Source of the DNA: Clostridiales bacterium UBA7011
GTDB taxonomy: Bacteria > Bacillota > Clostridia > Oscillospirales > Butyricicoccaceae
Direction of reading: 5' to 3'
DNA: 43,433 bases
Assembly: GCA_002449635.1 (NCBI GenBank)
Contig: DJXF01000107.1
Span: 1-43,433 of the forward strand
Shown here: piece by piece, positions 1 through 7,246 of the stretch
Numbering within the stretch: the first letter of the stretch is position 1
Layout of the letters: the number at the start of each line of letters is the position of its first letter
Translations under genes and position numbers: made by a program
The notes under the pieces: generated by a model
Database searches by the model: none
The model's input: the letters and a program-made list of their open reading frames with translations, nothing else
Told to the model about the DNA's origin: nothing

Positions 1-154
1 CCCGGATAAACGCCTCTTTCGACTGGCGCATGCCCGTCATGTGAACGAGAACAAAGCTGTCATCCAGCACCTCGCGAAGCATGGTTTCACCCTTTGCGAT
101 CATTCCGGCGTACATTTTCTCATACGCGTTTCTGATCTGCCTTGTATCATCCAT
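1..154 (-). CDS. NTF2-like (SnoaL/DUF4440-type) small protein, 3' part cut by window edge
   Basis: Only the first 51 codons are visible; the gene runs off the left edge. The start is ATG at 154, preceded by an AGGAGAGG ribosome site. The N-terminus (MDDTRQIRNAYEKMYAGMI, then a stretch containing LDDSFVLVHMTGMRQSKEAF) has the helix followed by 'L.DDFVHMTG..Q.KEAFI' pattern of nuclear transport factor 2-like proteins. These are small cone-shaped alpha+beta barrels found as hydrolases, isomerases or ligand binders, so the fold does not give a substrate. A good promoter (239-267) with a LysR-type operator copied from the aldo/keto reductase promoter lies upstream, so it probably belongs to the same regulon. 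The family call is moderately sure; the function is unknown. Confidence 0.6.
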   Translation of the reverse strand, partial: MDDTRQIRNAYEKMYAGMIAKGETMLREVLDDSFVLVHMTGMRQSKEAFIR

Positions 155-238
155 ACCGGACACCTCTCCTGTTATCATCGAAAGCAGTCGGCAGGGTCGA
201 TTGTTCCGAAAACGGCCTTCCCCGCCGGCTCTGCTCTC

Positions 239-267
239 AGTATAGAAAAACCGCAGCAGATCATCAA
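239..267 (-). promoter_or_regulatory. Sigma-A promoter of the NTF2-like gene
   Basis: Read on the minus strand, -35 TTGATG (262-267) and -10 TATACT (239-244) are separated by exactly 17 bases. The expected transcription start is near 232, giving a leader of about 75 nt before the ATG at 154. The promoter lies 21 bases below a T-N11-A box at 289-303, the usual place for a LysR-type activator site. Confidence 0.75.
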
Positions 268-288
268 TTCGATTTCCCGCCGCTTTTC

Positions 289-303
289 ATAAGCGCGGCT
301 TAT
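289..303 (-). promoter_or_regulatory. LysR-type operator, copy 1 (perfect inverted repeat)
   Basis: The minus strand reads ATAAGCCGCGCTTAT, a perfect 6-3-6 inverted repeat that fits the LysR-family T-N11-A rule. It starts 27 bases above the start of the -35 box, exactly as the second copy at 2288-2302 does. The bases between box and promoter are also conserved (AATCGAATTGA is identical in both). A LysR gene lies 2 kb away at 2309-3193. Confidence 0.7.
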
Positions 304-323
304 GTGAGAGCGCGCGTCATTTC

Positions 324-338
324 TTCTCCGCCGGAGAA
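324..338. repeat. Short palindrome between flavodoxin and NTF2-like genes
   Basis: TTCTCCGCCGGAGAA is a 7-1-7 inverted repeat, 20 bases beyond the LysR box. It has no T-tract on either strand, so it is a poor terminator. It could be part of a regulatory site or the 3' hairpin of the flavodoxin mRNA. No function can be assigned. Confidence 0.3.
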
Positions 339-431
339 CCGCCGAATGCGCCTGATATCTTCCTTCCGCGCAATGCTGCCATCCGGACAACACGCCGCTT
401 TTCCATACGTTTTGCCCGTCTGCACGCATCG

Positions 432-1154
432 TCATCCGTTCGTCTTCACCCAGTCCCGAACCTCCGATTCCGCATCCGGAACGCCGGAATCGCGGACGGA
501 AAGTCCCCGGACAACCTGTGCGTCCGGCTCGAGCGACTGTATCGTCTTGATGGTATTGGAGAAGCTGCTCCCGCCATGCGTCACAAAAACAGTAATGTTC
601 TTTCCGGCGAAATCGTATTCGTCAAAAAACGAATAGAGCGCCTGCGGCAGATCGCCCCACCAGTTCGGAAAGACAAGATAAAAGGTGTCATAGCGGTCAA
701 AGTCCGCAATCTTTGTTTTCAGAGCCGGACGGGCATTCTGACTTTGCTCCTGCTTTGCGACGTCGGTCGTTTTCATGTAGTCTGCGGGGTAGGATGTCTC
801 TGTGACAATCTCGAACATCCCGCAGCCCGCCTCCGCAGCAATCCATTCTCCCAGAGCCTGTGCGTTGCCCTTTAATTCGCCGTCCTTCAGCAGAAGGCTT
901 GCACTGGAAACCGCATCCGCATTCTCCGGAAACGGGGTATTTCCCATGCGGCTGAAATAAACAACCAGTGCATTTCCTGTGCCGTTTTTCTCGCCCTGTG
1001 TGCTTTCTTTGCCGTCCGCCTGCGCCTTCTCAATTTCCGCCTGTGCGGTTTCCTGCCGGGATGCGGTACTGTCGCTTTGATTTCCGGCCGCGCCGCAGCC
1101 GCTCAGCAGCAGGAAAAGTGCGGCGGCAAGGAATCCTGCAATCTTTCGTTTCAT
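432..1154 (-). CDS. Flavodoxin-domain lipoprotein
   Basis: A 240-residue protein with a lipoprotein signal: positive N-terminus (MKRK), hydrophobic stretch, and lipobox LLSGC with the lipid-attachment Cys at residue 20. A low-complexity Gln/Glu/Ala linker follows to about residue 58. The flavodoxin-like domain then starts with the FMN-phosphate loop region VVYFSRMGNT and continues through the FPNWWGDLP and FVTHGGSS segments typical of the flavodoxin_4 family. It should sit on the outer face of the membrane and carry electrons with FMN. The start is ATG with AGGAGG 5 bases upstream. It follows the aldo/keto reductase by 47 bases, so the two are probably one LysR-controlled transcript. The partner protein is unknown. 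Confidence 0.8.
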   Translation of the reverse strand: MKRKIAGFLAAALFLLLSGCGAAGNQSDSTASRQETAQAEIEKAQADGKESTQGEKNGTGNALVVYFSRMGNTPFPENADAVSSASLLLKDGELKGNAQALGEWIAAEAGCGMFEIVTETSYPADYMKTTDVAKQEQSQNARPALKTKIADFDRYDTFYLVFPNWWGDLPQALYSFFDEYDFAGKNITVFVTHGGSSFSNTIKTIQSLEPDAQVVRGLSVRDSGVPDAESEVRDWVKTNG

Positions 1155-1201
1155 AACGCCTCCTGTTTCATCATTGCCCGTTTCTGATTTGATTGTTCCT
1201 T

Positions 1202-2191
1202 TTATGATCTGTCCGTCATGCGCTCCATCGCCTCGGAGTACCGCGCACCGATCACCGTATGCTGTGCGAGAATTCTGTCCAGCTCCTCATAATCCGCATC
1301 ACGCAGCACGACATACGCTGCACTCATATTTTCCTGCAGTCTTTTTTCCGTCTTCGTCCCCGGAATCGGAACGATAAACGGCTTTTGATGCAGCAGCCAT
1401 GCGAGCGCTGCCTGTGCCGGTGCGAGCTGCCTGCGCGCGGCGAAATCAGAAACCGCATGAGCGAGGGCCTGATTATGCTTCATATTTTCCCGCTCCGTAA
1501 ATCTCGGAATGGAATGACGGATATCCTGATCTGTGAAAACAGCATCCTTCCTTATCGTTCCGGTCAGAAAGCCCTTTCCGAGCGGAGAAAACGGGACAAA
1601 GCCGATTCCGAGCTGCTCGCAAAGCGATAACATGCCATTCTCCGGAGCGCGGTACCACATCGAGTACTCGCTCTGAACAGCTGTTACCGGACAGACGGCA
1701 TGTGCCCTTCGAACCGTGCTGACGCTCGCCTCGGAAAGTCCGAAATGCAGCACCTTTCCCTCACGGATCAGTTCGGACACCGTCTGCGCCACTTCCTCAA
1801 TCGGGACATCCGGGTCAACCCGGTGCTGATAGTACAAATCAATGTGATCTGTCCTCAGTCTTTTGAGCGAACCTTCTGCCGCCCTGCGGATCGTTTCCGG
1901 CCGGGAATCCAGTCCTGTCATTCTGCCGTTGTGCATGCTCCATCCAAATTTCGTCGCCAGAACGACCTGATCTCTGACCGGCTGAAGCGCCTCGCCGATC
2001 AGCTCCTCATTTTGTCCCGCCGCGTATGCCTCCGAGGTATCAAAGAAGGTCTGCCCCATCTCCGCGGCTCTTCGGAGAAACCGGATGCCCTCTTTCTTTT
2101 CCGGAAACGGAGGATAACTCTGTGACAGCCCCATACATCCGAGTCCGACCGCGGACACCTCCAGGCTCCCGCCCAATTTTCTTTTTATCAT
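1202..2191 (-). CDS. Aldo/keto reductase (NADP-dependent oxidoreductase)
   Basis: A 329-residue cytosolic (alpha/beta)8-barrel oxidoreductase of the COG0667 type. The catalytic tetrad can be seen: Asp51 and Tyr56 (FFDTSEAYAAG), Lys81 (LATKFGW) and His123 (LYYQHRVDP). The C-terminal NADP-binding stretch is present (FIVPIPGTKTEKRLQENM). It reduces aldehydes or ketones with NAD(P)H; the substrate cannot be read from sequence. Length is normal for the family. The start ATG has GAGG 8 bases upstream. The gene lies directly after the LysR gene on the same strand but has its own promoter with a T-N11-A box (2238-2302), and is followed by the flavodoxin gene. The cluster suggests a response to reactive carbonyls or electrophiles, by inference. 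Confidence 0.88.
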   Translation of the reverse strand: MIKRKLGGSLEVSAVGLGCMGLSQSYPPFPEKKEGIRFLRRAAEMGQTFFDTSEAYAAGQNEELIGEALQPVRDQVVLATKFGWSMHNGRMTGLDSRPETIRRAAEGSLKRLRTDHIDLYYQHRVDPDVPIEEVAQTVSELIREGKVLHFGLSEASVSTVRRAHAVCPVTAVQSEYSMWYRAPENGMLSLCEQLGIGFVPFSPLGKGFLTGTIRKDAVFTDQDIRHSIPRFTERENMKHNQALAHAVSDFAARRQLAPAQAALAWLLHQKPFIVPIPGTKTEKRLQENMSAAYVVLRDADYEELDRILAQHTVIGARYSEAMERMTDRS

Positions 2192-2237
2192 GTTCCAATC
2201 CTCACTTCATCACAAAACCGTGCGGCATTTTATTGTC

Positions 2238-2266
2238 AGAATAGACGAACTGCGGGAAATCTTCAA
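2238..2266 (-). promoter_or_regulatory. Sigma-A promoter of the aldo/keto reductase-flavodoxin operon
   Basis: Minus strand -35 TTGAAG (2261-2266) and -10 TATTCT (2238-2243), spacer 17. The start of transcription would be near 2231, about 40 bases before the ATG. The weak -35 and -10 fit a promoter that needs an activator, and a LysR box lies just upstream. Confidence 0.7.
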
Positions 2267-2287
2267 TTCGATTTACCGCAGCTTTAG

Positions 2288-2302
2288 ATTAGTTTCACTT
2301 AT
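2288..2302 (-). promoter_or_regulatory. LysR-type operator, copy 2
   Basis: The minus strand reads ATAAGTGAAACTAAT, an inverted repeat with one mismatch that keeps the T-N11-A form. Distance to the -35 box is the same as in copy 1 (289-303). It sits in the 117-base gap between the lysR stop and the reductase start, so the regulator probably acts on its immediate neighbour. Confidence 0.65.
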
Positions 2303-2308
2303 GTATGG

Positions 2309-3193
2309 CTATGACAGGCGTTTGCGCAGCATTTCCGCGAACTCCTCGATGTAATATCCGGTCCGCGCCTCCGGCCAGAACAGACAGTATTTTCTTGTCA
2401 CGCGCCGGTTTTTCCGATACAGGGGAACCCGCCTGATCGCGCCGGACACCTCCGGCAGCTTTCCCACCGCTTCAACCGGAAGAAACCCGCGGTTGCCGAT
2501 CACCATCAGCCGCGCCTCCTCCTGTGTCTCAGCGAAAAGAAAGTCGTTGGAAAAGCCCAAAATATTCCGGTAATATTCCGCCTCCGTAGCCCTCTGTTCC
2601 TTTGAGGAGACAATGATGCAGGAATAATTTGCAAGATCGGAAAGCACAAGCCGTTCTGCGCGGGACAGGTCGCTGCGCTCTGAAACCTCTATGAGACATT
2701 CCGCATTTTTCAGCTCCATGTTGACATAATCGTCCGAAAACGCCCGTCTCTGGTCATTGAGTGCCAGATCGAGACGCCCTGTCACAAGACCGTGATACAG
2801 CTCCTCGTGCGTGCCGCTCTGCACGGAAATGTTGACCTCCGGATAGAGGGCGGAAAACTCGGCAATCGCCTCCGACAGTTCCGGACCTGCATACAGATTG
2901 ATATACCCGACATGCAGCGACATTTCGTTGTCACTGCCCAGCCGAACCGTCTCGCTGCGTATCGCATCCAGCTCCGAAAGCAGGACCTTGCATTTTCGAT
3001 AAAAATACTCTCCGGCCGCCGTCATCTGAAAGCTCCTGTTTTTCCGTTCCAGCAGCTTTACGCCCAGATCGGATTCCAGCGCATTCATCCCCTGTGAAAC
3101 AGCAGACTGCGAGACAAAGTTTTTCTCGGCAGCCTCCGTGAAGCTGTTTTCCTCTATGACGGAAACAAAATACTGTATTTGCCGCAGCAGCAT
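2309..3193 (-). CDS. LysR-family transcriptional regulator
   Basis: A 294-residue protein with the LysR plan: N-terminal winged helix-turn-helix (about residues 3-60; NSFTEAAEKNFVSQSAVSQG is the recognition region), a linker helix, then a periplasmic-binding-protein-like effector domain beginning near residue 92 (SLHVGYINLYAGPEL). Members bind T-N11-A sites and activate a target when a small ligand binds. Two matching operators are present in the window, before the reductase and before the NTF2-like gene, which makes this protein their likely regulator. Start ATG at 3193 follows a G-rich ribosome site (GGGGG, 7 bases away). The effector is unknown. No clear T-N11-A box was found before lysR itself. 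Confidence 0.88.
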   Translation of the reverse strand: MLLRQIQYFVSVIEENSFTEAAEKNFVSQSAVSQGMNALESDLGVKLLERKNRSFQMTAAGEYFYRKCKVLLSELDAIRSETVRLGSDNEMSLHVGYINLYAGPELSEAIAEFSALYPEVNISVQSGTHEELYHGLVTGRLDLALNDQRRAFSDDYVNMELKNAECLIEVSERSDLSRAERLVLSDLANYSCIIVSSKEQRATEAEYYRNILGFSNDFLFAETQEEARLMVIGNRGFLPVEAVGKLPEVSGAIRRVPLYRKNRRVTRKYCLFWPEARTGYYIEEFAEMLRKRLS

Positions 3194-3205
3194 ATCTCTG
3201 CCCCC

Positions 3206-3280
3206 TTAGCTTTGTCTCCCGCGCGGGACGGGAATCAGCATCCAGACCATCGCGATCAGGACTGCAAACGAAATTGCCAT
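3206..3280 (-). CDS. Possible 24-residue hydrophobic small protein
   Basis: ATG at 3280 follows a GGAG site 9 bases upstream and opens a 24-codon frame ending in TAA at 3206, 12 bases before the lysR start. The peptide begins MAISFAVLIAMVWMLIPV and ends in a charged tail (PRGRQS), so it could be a single membrane helix with a basic cytosolic end. It lies between nrdR (43 bases) and lysR in the same direction. Evidence is only the ribosome site, amphipathic make-up and position; it could equally be a leader peptide or a chance frame. Confidence 0.35.
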   Translation of the reverse strand: MAISFAVLIAMVWMLIPVPRGRQS

Positions 3281-3323
3281 CGGAGTTTTCTCCTTTTTCT
3301 GCGAAATTCGGACTGCGTCCCGC

Positions 3324-3791
3324 TTACTCTGTTTTTTCCGCATCGCGCTTCATGCGCAGCAGTTCCTCCATAAACGACTGCACATCCTGAAAATCGCGGT
3401 AAACGGATGCAAAGCGGATATAGGCGACCTCATCTATGTGCACGAGCCGTTCGAGAATCATTTCCCCGATTTCCCGCGAGGAAACCTCGTTTTCCATACG
3501 GCCGTACAGCTTCTGCTCGATATCGGCCAGCAAAGAATCCATCTGCGCTTTGGACACCGAACGCTTCTCACATGCCTTCAGAATGCCGCGCATCAGCTTT
3601 TCGCGGTCAAACTGCTGCCGCGAGCCGTCTTTTTTGATGACCATCATCGAACTCGATTCCACGGTTTCATACGTCGTGAACCGCTTGCCGCAGTGCTGGC
3701 AGACCCGCCGGCGGCGAATGCTCTCGCCGTCCACCGTCGACCGCGAATCAATTACCTTGCTGTCTGTATGCTTACAAAACGGGCATTTCAT
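3324..3791 (-). CDS. nrdR: Transcriptional repressor NrdR
   Basis: A 155-residue protein of normal NrdR length. The zinc ribbon is complete (Cys3, Cys6, Cys31, Cys34; MKCPFCKHTDSKVIDSR and VCQHCGKRFTTYE). The ATP-cone domain follows (VIKKDGSRQQFDREKLMRGI, then FASVYRDFQD). NrdR senses ATP/dATP through the cone and represses ribonucleotide reductase genes. Start ATG at 3791 overlaps the stop of the upstream isomerase-like gene by four bases (ATGA), so translation is probably coupled. The longer open frame upstream is not homologous to NrdR and was rejected. No nrd genes or evident NrdR boxes are in this window. Confidence 0.95.
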   Translation of the reverse strand: MKCPFCKHTDSKVIDSRSTVDGESIRRRRVCQHCGKRFTTYETVESSSMMVIKKDGSRQQFDREKLMRGILKACEKRSVSKAQMDSLLADIEQKLYGRMENEVSSREIGEMILERLVHIDEVAYIRFASVYRDFQDVQSFMEELLRMKRDAEKTE

Positions 3792-4594
3792 GTTCGTTCT
3801 CCTCGCTTTTCGATCCCCTGTAAAAACAACACGCTGTCCCTCAGCTCCTCTATCTGCTGATAATCGGTGCTGTATACCTCGACAATGGCACTGCCGCGAT
3901 ACCCATGTGACCTGAGCGCCGCAAACAGCGCCGGAAAATCCACATCGCCGCGTCCCGGCAGCAGACAGTCGGACTGCGCGGTATAATCGCTGATATGCAG
4001 ATTCACAATGCGGTCTCCGACGGCATCGACGTAATCGCGCCACGTCCGTCCCGCGCGATGGGCCTGCTTGACATCCAGTGTATAGCGCAGCTCGGGCACA
4101 TGGTCATACAATCCGTGAAGAAATTCCAGATCGCTCGACTTGCACCACGAGACATTTTCCTGTGTGAACGTGATCCCGCAGGCGGCGGCGCGTGCACAGA
4201 GCGCATGATAGGTCTCATAGCGCCGCTTTGCCGCATCGGAAGGCGGCAGTCCGCGGGCGATCAGCCGCTGTCCGTGAAACGTAAAATAACGCGCACCTAA
4301 ATCGGCAGCTGCCGCAAAATAGCGCTCGTACCGGTCCAGTGCATCGCGCGTCCGGCGCGTGTAATCGGAAAACAGCAGCAGGCCTTCTATGGCAGAGGAA
4401 AACGGATGGACGGAAACCACCATCAGGCCGAGCGACTGCAGCCGGTGCCTGAGCTCGGAGCGAAACGGCAGCGCATACTCACTCTCGGCGTTGATAAACA
4501 GCTCGACCCGTTCATATCCCAGCTCCGCTGCATGCTCTACAGCCCGTTCGATCTCCATCGGGTAAAACGATGCCGTTGAAATTCCGATCTGCAC
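3788..4594 (-). CDS. Sugar phosphate isomerase/epimerase-like TIM barrel protein
   Basis: A 268-residue protein of the xylose-isomerase-like TIM barrel (AP endonuclease family 2) superfamily. Visible signs are the N-terminal strand MQIGISTASFYP, FTFHGQ with a metal-type His, FTQENVSW with the metal Glu, YTLDVKQAHRAG, and the HISDY segment near the end, all typical metal-binding positions of this fold. Substrate may be a sugar, a sugar phosphate or an inositol derivative; it cannot be named. The start is GTG at 4594 with GGAGG 8 bases before. It is the first gene of a pair with nrdR (ATGA overlap). A possible extended -10 (TGGTATGCT, 4619-4627) lies just upstream without a clear -35. Confidence 0.8.
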   Translation of the reverse strand: MQIGISTASFYPMEIERAVEHAAELGYERVELFINAESEYALPFRSELRHRLQSLGLMVVSVHPFSSAIEGLLLFSDYTRRTRDALDRYERYFAAAADLGARYFTFHGQRLIARGLPPSDAAKRRYETYHALCARAAACGITFTQENVSWCKSSDLEFLHGLYDHVPELRYTLDVKQAHRAGRTWRDYVDAVGDRIVNLHISDYTAQSDCLLPGRGDVDFPALFAALRSHGYRGSAIVEVYSTDYQQIEELRDSVLFLQGIEKRGERT

Positions 4595-4634
4595 TGCACA
4601 TTCCTCCTGTCTGGTTTCAGCATACCATATTTTT

Positions 4635-4672
4635 TCAAAAAAGAAAAGGTCGGACAGACCAGCTGCCCGACC
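4635..4672 (-). terminator. Terminator after secF
   Basis: On the minus strand a GGTCGG...CCGACC stem, extended by CAG/CTG, is followed by TTTTCTTTTTT. It begins 6 bases after the secF stop and ends the secD-secF transcript. The next gene starts 40 bases further on. Confidence 0.85.
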
Positions 4673-4678
4673 CTGAGA

Positions 4679-5788
4679 TCAGTGTTTCCGCTTTTTCCGT
4701 TTTTTCTTCGCACCGGAGGAAACCTTTTTCGGCTTCACCGCCTGCGGCTGCTGTGCCGGCGCAGCTTCTGCTGCTGTCTCCGTCACAGCGGGTGTTTCTG
4801 TGGATTTTGCGTCTGCTTTCGGCGCAGCTGCCTTCTTTTCTTCTCTGGCGCGCTGTGCCTTGATCTGTGCCTTCTCGCGCTGATTTTTGCGCAGCATGCC
4901 GCGGTACTTTGCCCACAGCGTGCCGGCGAGGAACAGAGAGGACCATGCGCCGGCAACAATACCGATAATCATCGGCAGCGTGAACTGGCGCAGGCTTGTG
5001 ACGCCAAAGATAAAGATCATGCCGACGGTCAGCAGCGTCGTGATGGACGTGTTCAGTGTGCGTCCAACGGTCTGCCACAGGCTGATCTCAACCGTATCCT
5101 CGAACATCTCACGGCGTGCATATTTGCGGTTTTCGCGCACGCGGTCAAACACGATGATACTGGAGTTGATCGAATAACCCAGAATGGTCAGTGCAACTGC
5201 AATAAAGGTCGTGTTGAACGGAATGCGGAATACGATATAGGCCGACAGAACAACCAGAAGGTCATGGATCAGACAGGTAATCGCCGCGAAGCCGGAGGTC
5301 AGCTCGAAACGGAAGGTGATATAGAGGAGCATCAGCACGACTGCGAGCAGCGCCGCTCCAATCGCCTTGCCCTGCATCTCCTTGCCGATGGTCGCATTGA
5401 CATCGGAAATGCTCTGCGTATCGTCATCCGTCAGATCAAATTCCTTCTGCATCGCCGCAACAACCGCTTTCTGCTGCGTGTTGTCGAGCTTGGTGCTCTT
5501 GATGAGAACCTCTTCCCCGTCGTCGCCGGTCTTCTGTACGGAGGACGGCGCAACGCCGGAAGCCTTTTCCACCAGCTCGGGAATCACCGAACCGGAAATC
5601 TCACTGGTGACCTCCTGATGGATGTCAAAGGTCATGCTGGTGCCGCCGATGAAATCGACGTCCATGTTAAACAGATTCATGCCGAACGGCAGCGTGATCA
5701 GACCGATCAGGCCGGGTGCAATGAGAATCAGAGAAATCAGTGCAAAGATTTTGAAATTCTTTACAATCGGGAACTTTGCTGTATTCAT
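4679..5788 (-). CDS. secF: Protein translocase subunit SecF
   Basis: A 369-residue inner membrane protein. It shows the SecF signature DVDFIGGTSMTFD after the first transmembrane segment, an external domain, and then five more membrane segments of the RND type (about residues 138-300), including AVALTILGYSINSSIIVFDRVREN with the conserved Asp-Arg pair. SecF works with SecD to pull proteins out of the SecYEG channel using the ion gradient. It lies 4 bases after secD, so the two are co-translated. Odd feature: a C-terminal tail of about 65 residues after the last helix, rich in Ala, Lys and Pro and ending in KKKRKKRKH. Typical SecF lacks such a basic tail. Confidence 0.95.
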   Translation of the reverse strand: MNTAKFPIVKNFKIFALISLILIAPGLIGLITLPFGMNLFNMDVDFIGGTSMTFDIHQEVTSEISGSVIPELVEKASGVAPSSVQKTGDDGEEVLIKSTKLDNTQQKAVVAAMQKEFDLTDDDTQSISDVNATIGKEMQGKAIGAALLAVVLMLLYITFRFELTSGFAAITCLIHDLLVVLSAYIVFRIPFNTTFIAVALTILGYSINSSIIVFDRVRENRKYARREMFEDTVEISLWQTVGRTLNTSITTLLTVGMIFIFGVTSLRQFTLPMIIGIVAGAWSSLFLAGTLWAKYRGMLRKNQREKAQIKAQRAREEKKAAAPKADAKSTETPAVTETAAEAAPAQQPQAVKPKKVSSGAKKKRKKRKH

Positions 5789-5792
5789 CGTC

Positions 5793-7100
5793 TCACGCCT
5801 CCTTTCTGCTCACGCCATAGAACTTCGGATCGGTAATCCGGAAGTCGGCCATGCGGTTGAGCAGGAAATGTGTGACGGTGACCGCTGTGAACATCGACAG
5901 AACAACACCGATGCCCAGCGTCAGGGCAAAGCCCTTGACCGTACCGGTTCCCATAAAGAACAGGACAAATGCCGCAATCAGGGTTGTGACATTGGAGTCC
6001 AGAATCGCGGAAAATGCGCGGTTGAAGCCGGAATCAATCGCCGCGCGAATGGTCTTGCCGTTGCGCAGCTCGTCCTTCATACGCTCAAAAATAACGACGT
6101 TTGCGTCGACCGCCATGCCGATGGACAGAATGATGCCCGCAATGCCCGGCAGGGACAGGTTGACATGTGCAACCGAAAGAATGACCATGTCGAGCGCCGT
6201 GTAGAACACCAGTGCAATCGATGCAACCAGACCCGGCAGACGATAGAACAGGATCATAAACAGGATGACCAGCAGCACGCCGATTGCGCCCGCCTTCACG
6301 CTTGTGGACAGCGCCTTTTCACCCAGCTGCGGTCCGACGGAGCTCATGCTGACTTCCTCCAGAGAGAACGGCAGCTGACCGATGTTGATCTGCTCTGCCA
6401 GCGTCTTGGCGCTTTCCGCCGTGAAATTGCCGGAAATGACGCAGGAATCACCGGTGATGCCGGTCCCGGCGTACTCGGAACCGACGCTCGGCTCGGACAG
6501 TACAGTGTCATCCATCATAATCTTGATGGTATTTTTTCCCTGCTCTGCGTTGGCTGCCTTCTTGGTCGCCTCCGTCCACTTGGAAACCGCGTCCTCATTG
6601 AAGGTCACTTCTACAAAGTGCTTGCTCGCGATATCTGCCTCTGACAGCTTTCCGTAGCCGGATTTTGCCGATTTGATGCCCGAACCATCGAGAATCAGAT
6701 TGTCATCCGCATCGACGAACTTCAGCTGTGCCGTCGCGCCGAGCACGGAAACCGCCTCGGCCGGATCATTGATCGCCGGAATGTCGACCTTGACGCGTTT
6801 TTCGCCAACCAGCTCAACCGTCGCCTCGGTATAGCCCAGAGAATCCAGACGCTTCTGAAGCATCGCCTGAACCGAGTTCATATCGCTCTCCAGATTTGAC
6901 TTGTTATAACCATCCTCCAGCACCGCTTCAAAGGTGATGGAAGAACCGCCGACCAGGTCAAGACCGCGCCGGATACCGTTTTCCGCATCCAGCACGCTTG
7001 GGACTGTGACCGGCCCCACGGTGAGTCCGAATGCCGCCGTGCAGCAGAGCAGTGCAATGACCGCCAGCACAGCCACAAAGGACAGGATACTTTTTTTCAA
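5793..7100 (-). CDS. secD: Protein translocase subunit SecD
   Basis: A 435-residue membrane protein. After an N-terminal membrane segment comes the SecD hallmark GIRRGLDLVGGSSITFEA, the external P1 domain, and then RND-type helices from about residue 265, including GIAGIILSIGMAVDANVVIF, where the Asp is the conserved proton-path residue. It partners SecF downstream. The start codon is TTG at 7100, supported by AGGAGG 8 bases before it and by the correct Lys-Lys-Ser signal start; no ATG fits. A near-consensus promoter is 34 bases upstream. Confidence 0.95.
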   Translation of the reverse strand: MKKSILSFVAVLAVIALLCCTAAFGLTVGPVTVPSVLDAENGIRRGLDLVGGSSITFEAVLEDGYNKSNLESDMNSVQAMLQKRLDSLGYTEATVELVGEKRVKVDIPAINDPAEAVSVLGATAQLKFVDADDNLILDGSGIKSAKSGYGKLSEADIASKHFVEVTFNEDAVSKWTEATKKAANAEQGKNTIKIMMDDTVLSEPSVGSEYAGTGITGDSCVISGNFTAESAKTLAEQINIGQLPFSLEEVSMSSVGPQLGEKALSTSVKAGAIGVLLVILFMILFYRLPGLVASIALVFYTALDMVILSVAHVNLSLPGIAGIILSIGMAVDANVVIFERMKDELRNGKTIRAAIDSGFNRAFSAILDSNVTTLIAAFVLFFMGTGTVKGFALTLGIGVVLSMFTAVTVTHFLLNRMADFRITDPKFYGVSRKEA

Positions 7101-7133
7101 ATGACTCGCCTCCTATGTGACATAAACATGATA

Positions 7134-7162
7134 ATTATATACGATTGTGAAAATAAAGTCAA
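7134..7162 (-). promoter_or_regulatory. Strong sigma-A promoter of secD-secF
   Basis: Minus strand TTGACT (7157-7162), 17-base spacer, TATAAT (7134-7139), in an AT-rich stretch. The transcript would have a leader of about 27 nt ending in AGGAGG and the TTG start. Confidence 0.9.
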
Positions 7163-7184
7163 TTTTTACAGGGGAATTTTGCAC

Positions 7185-7220
7185 AAAAAAAGTGCCGCAG
7201 CTCCTCACGAACCACGGCAC
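7185..7220 (-). terminator. Terminator after purB
   Basis: Minus strand stem GTGCCG...CGGCAC followed by seven Ts, 27 bases beyond the purB stop. It separates purB from the secD promoter. Confidence 0.85.
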
Positions 7221-7246
7221 CGATTTTTCTTTGCTTCCGGCAGCGA

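Noticed and set aside
3792..4043. Longer N-terminal extension of nrdR
   Set aside because: The extension lies in the wrong frame of the isomerase-like gene; NrdR homology begins at MKCPFC and the ATGA overlap supports the short start.
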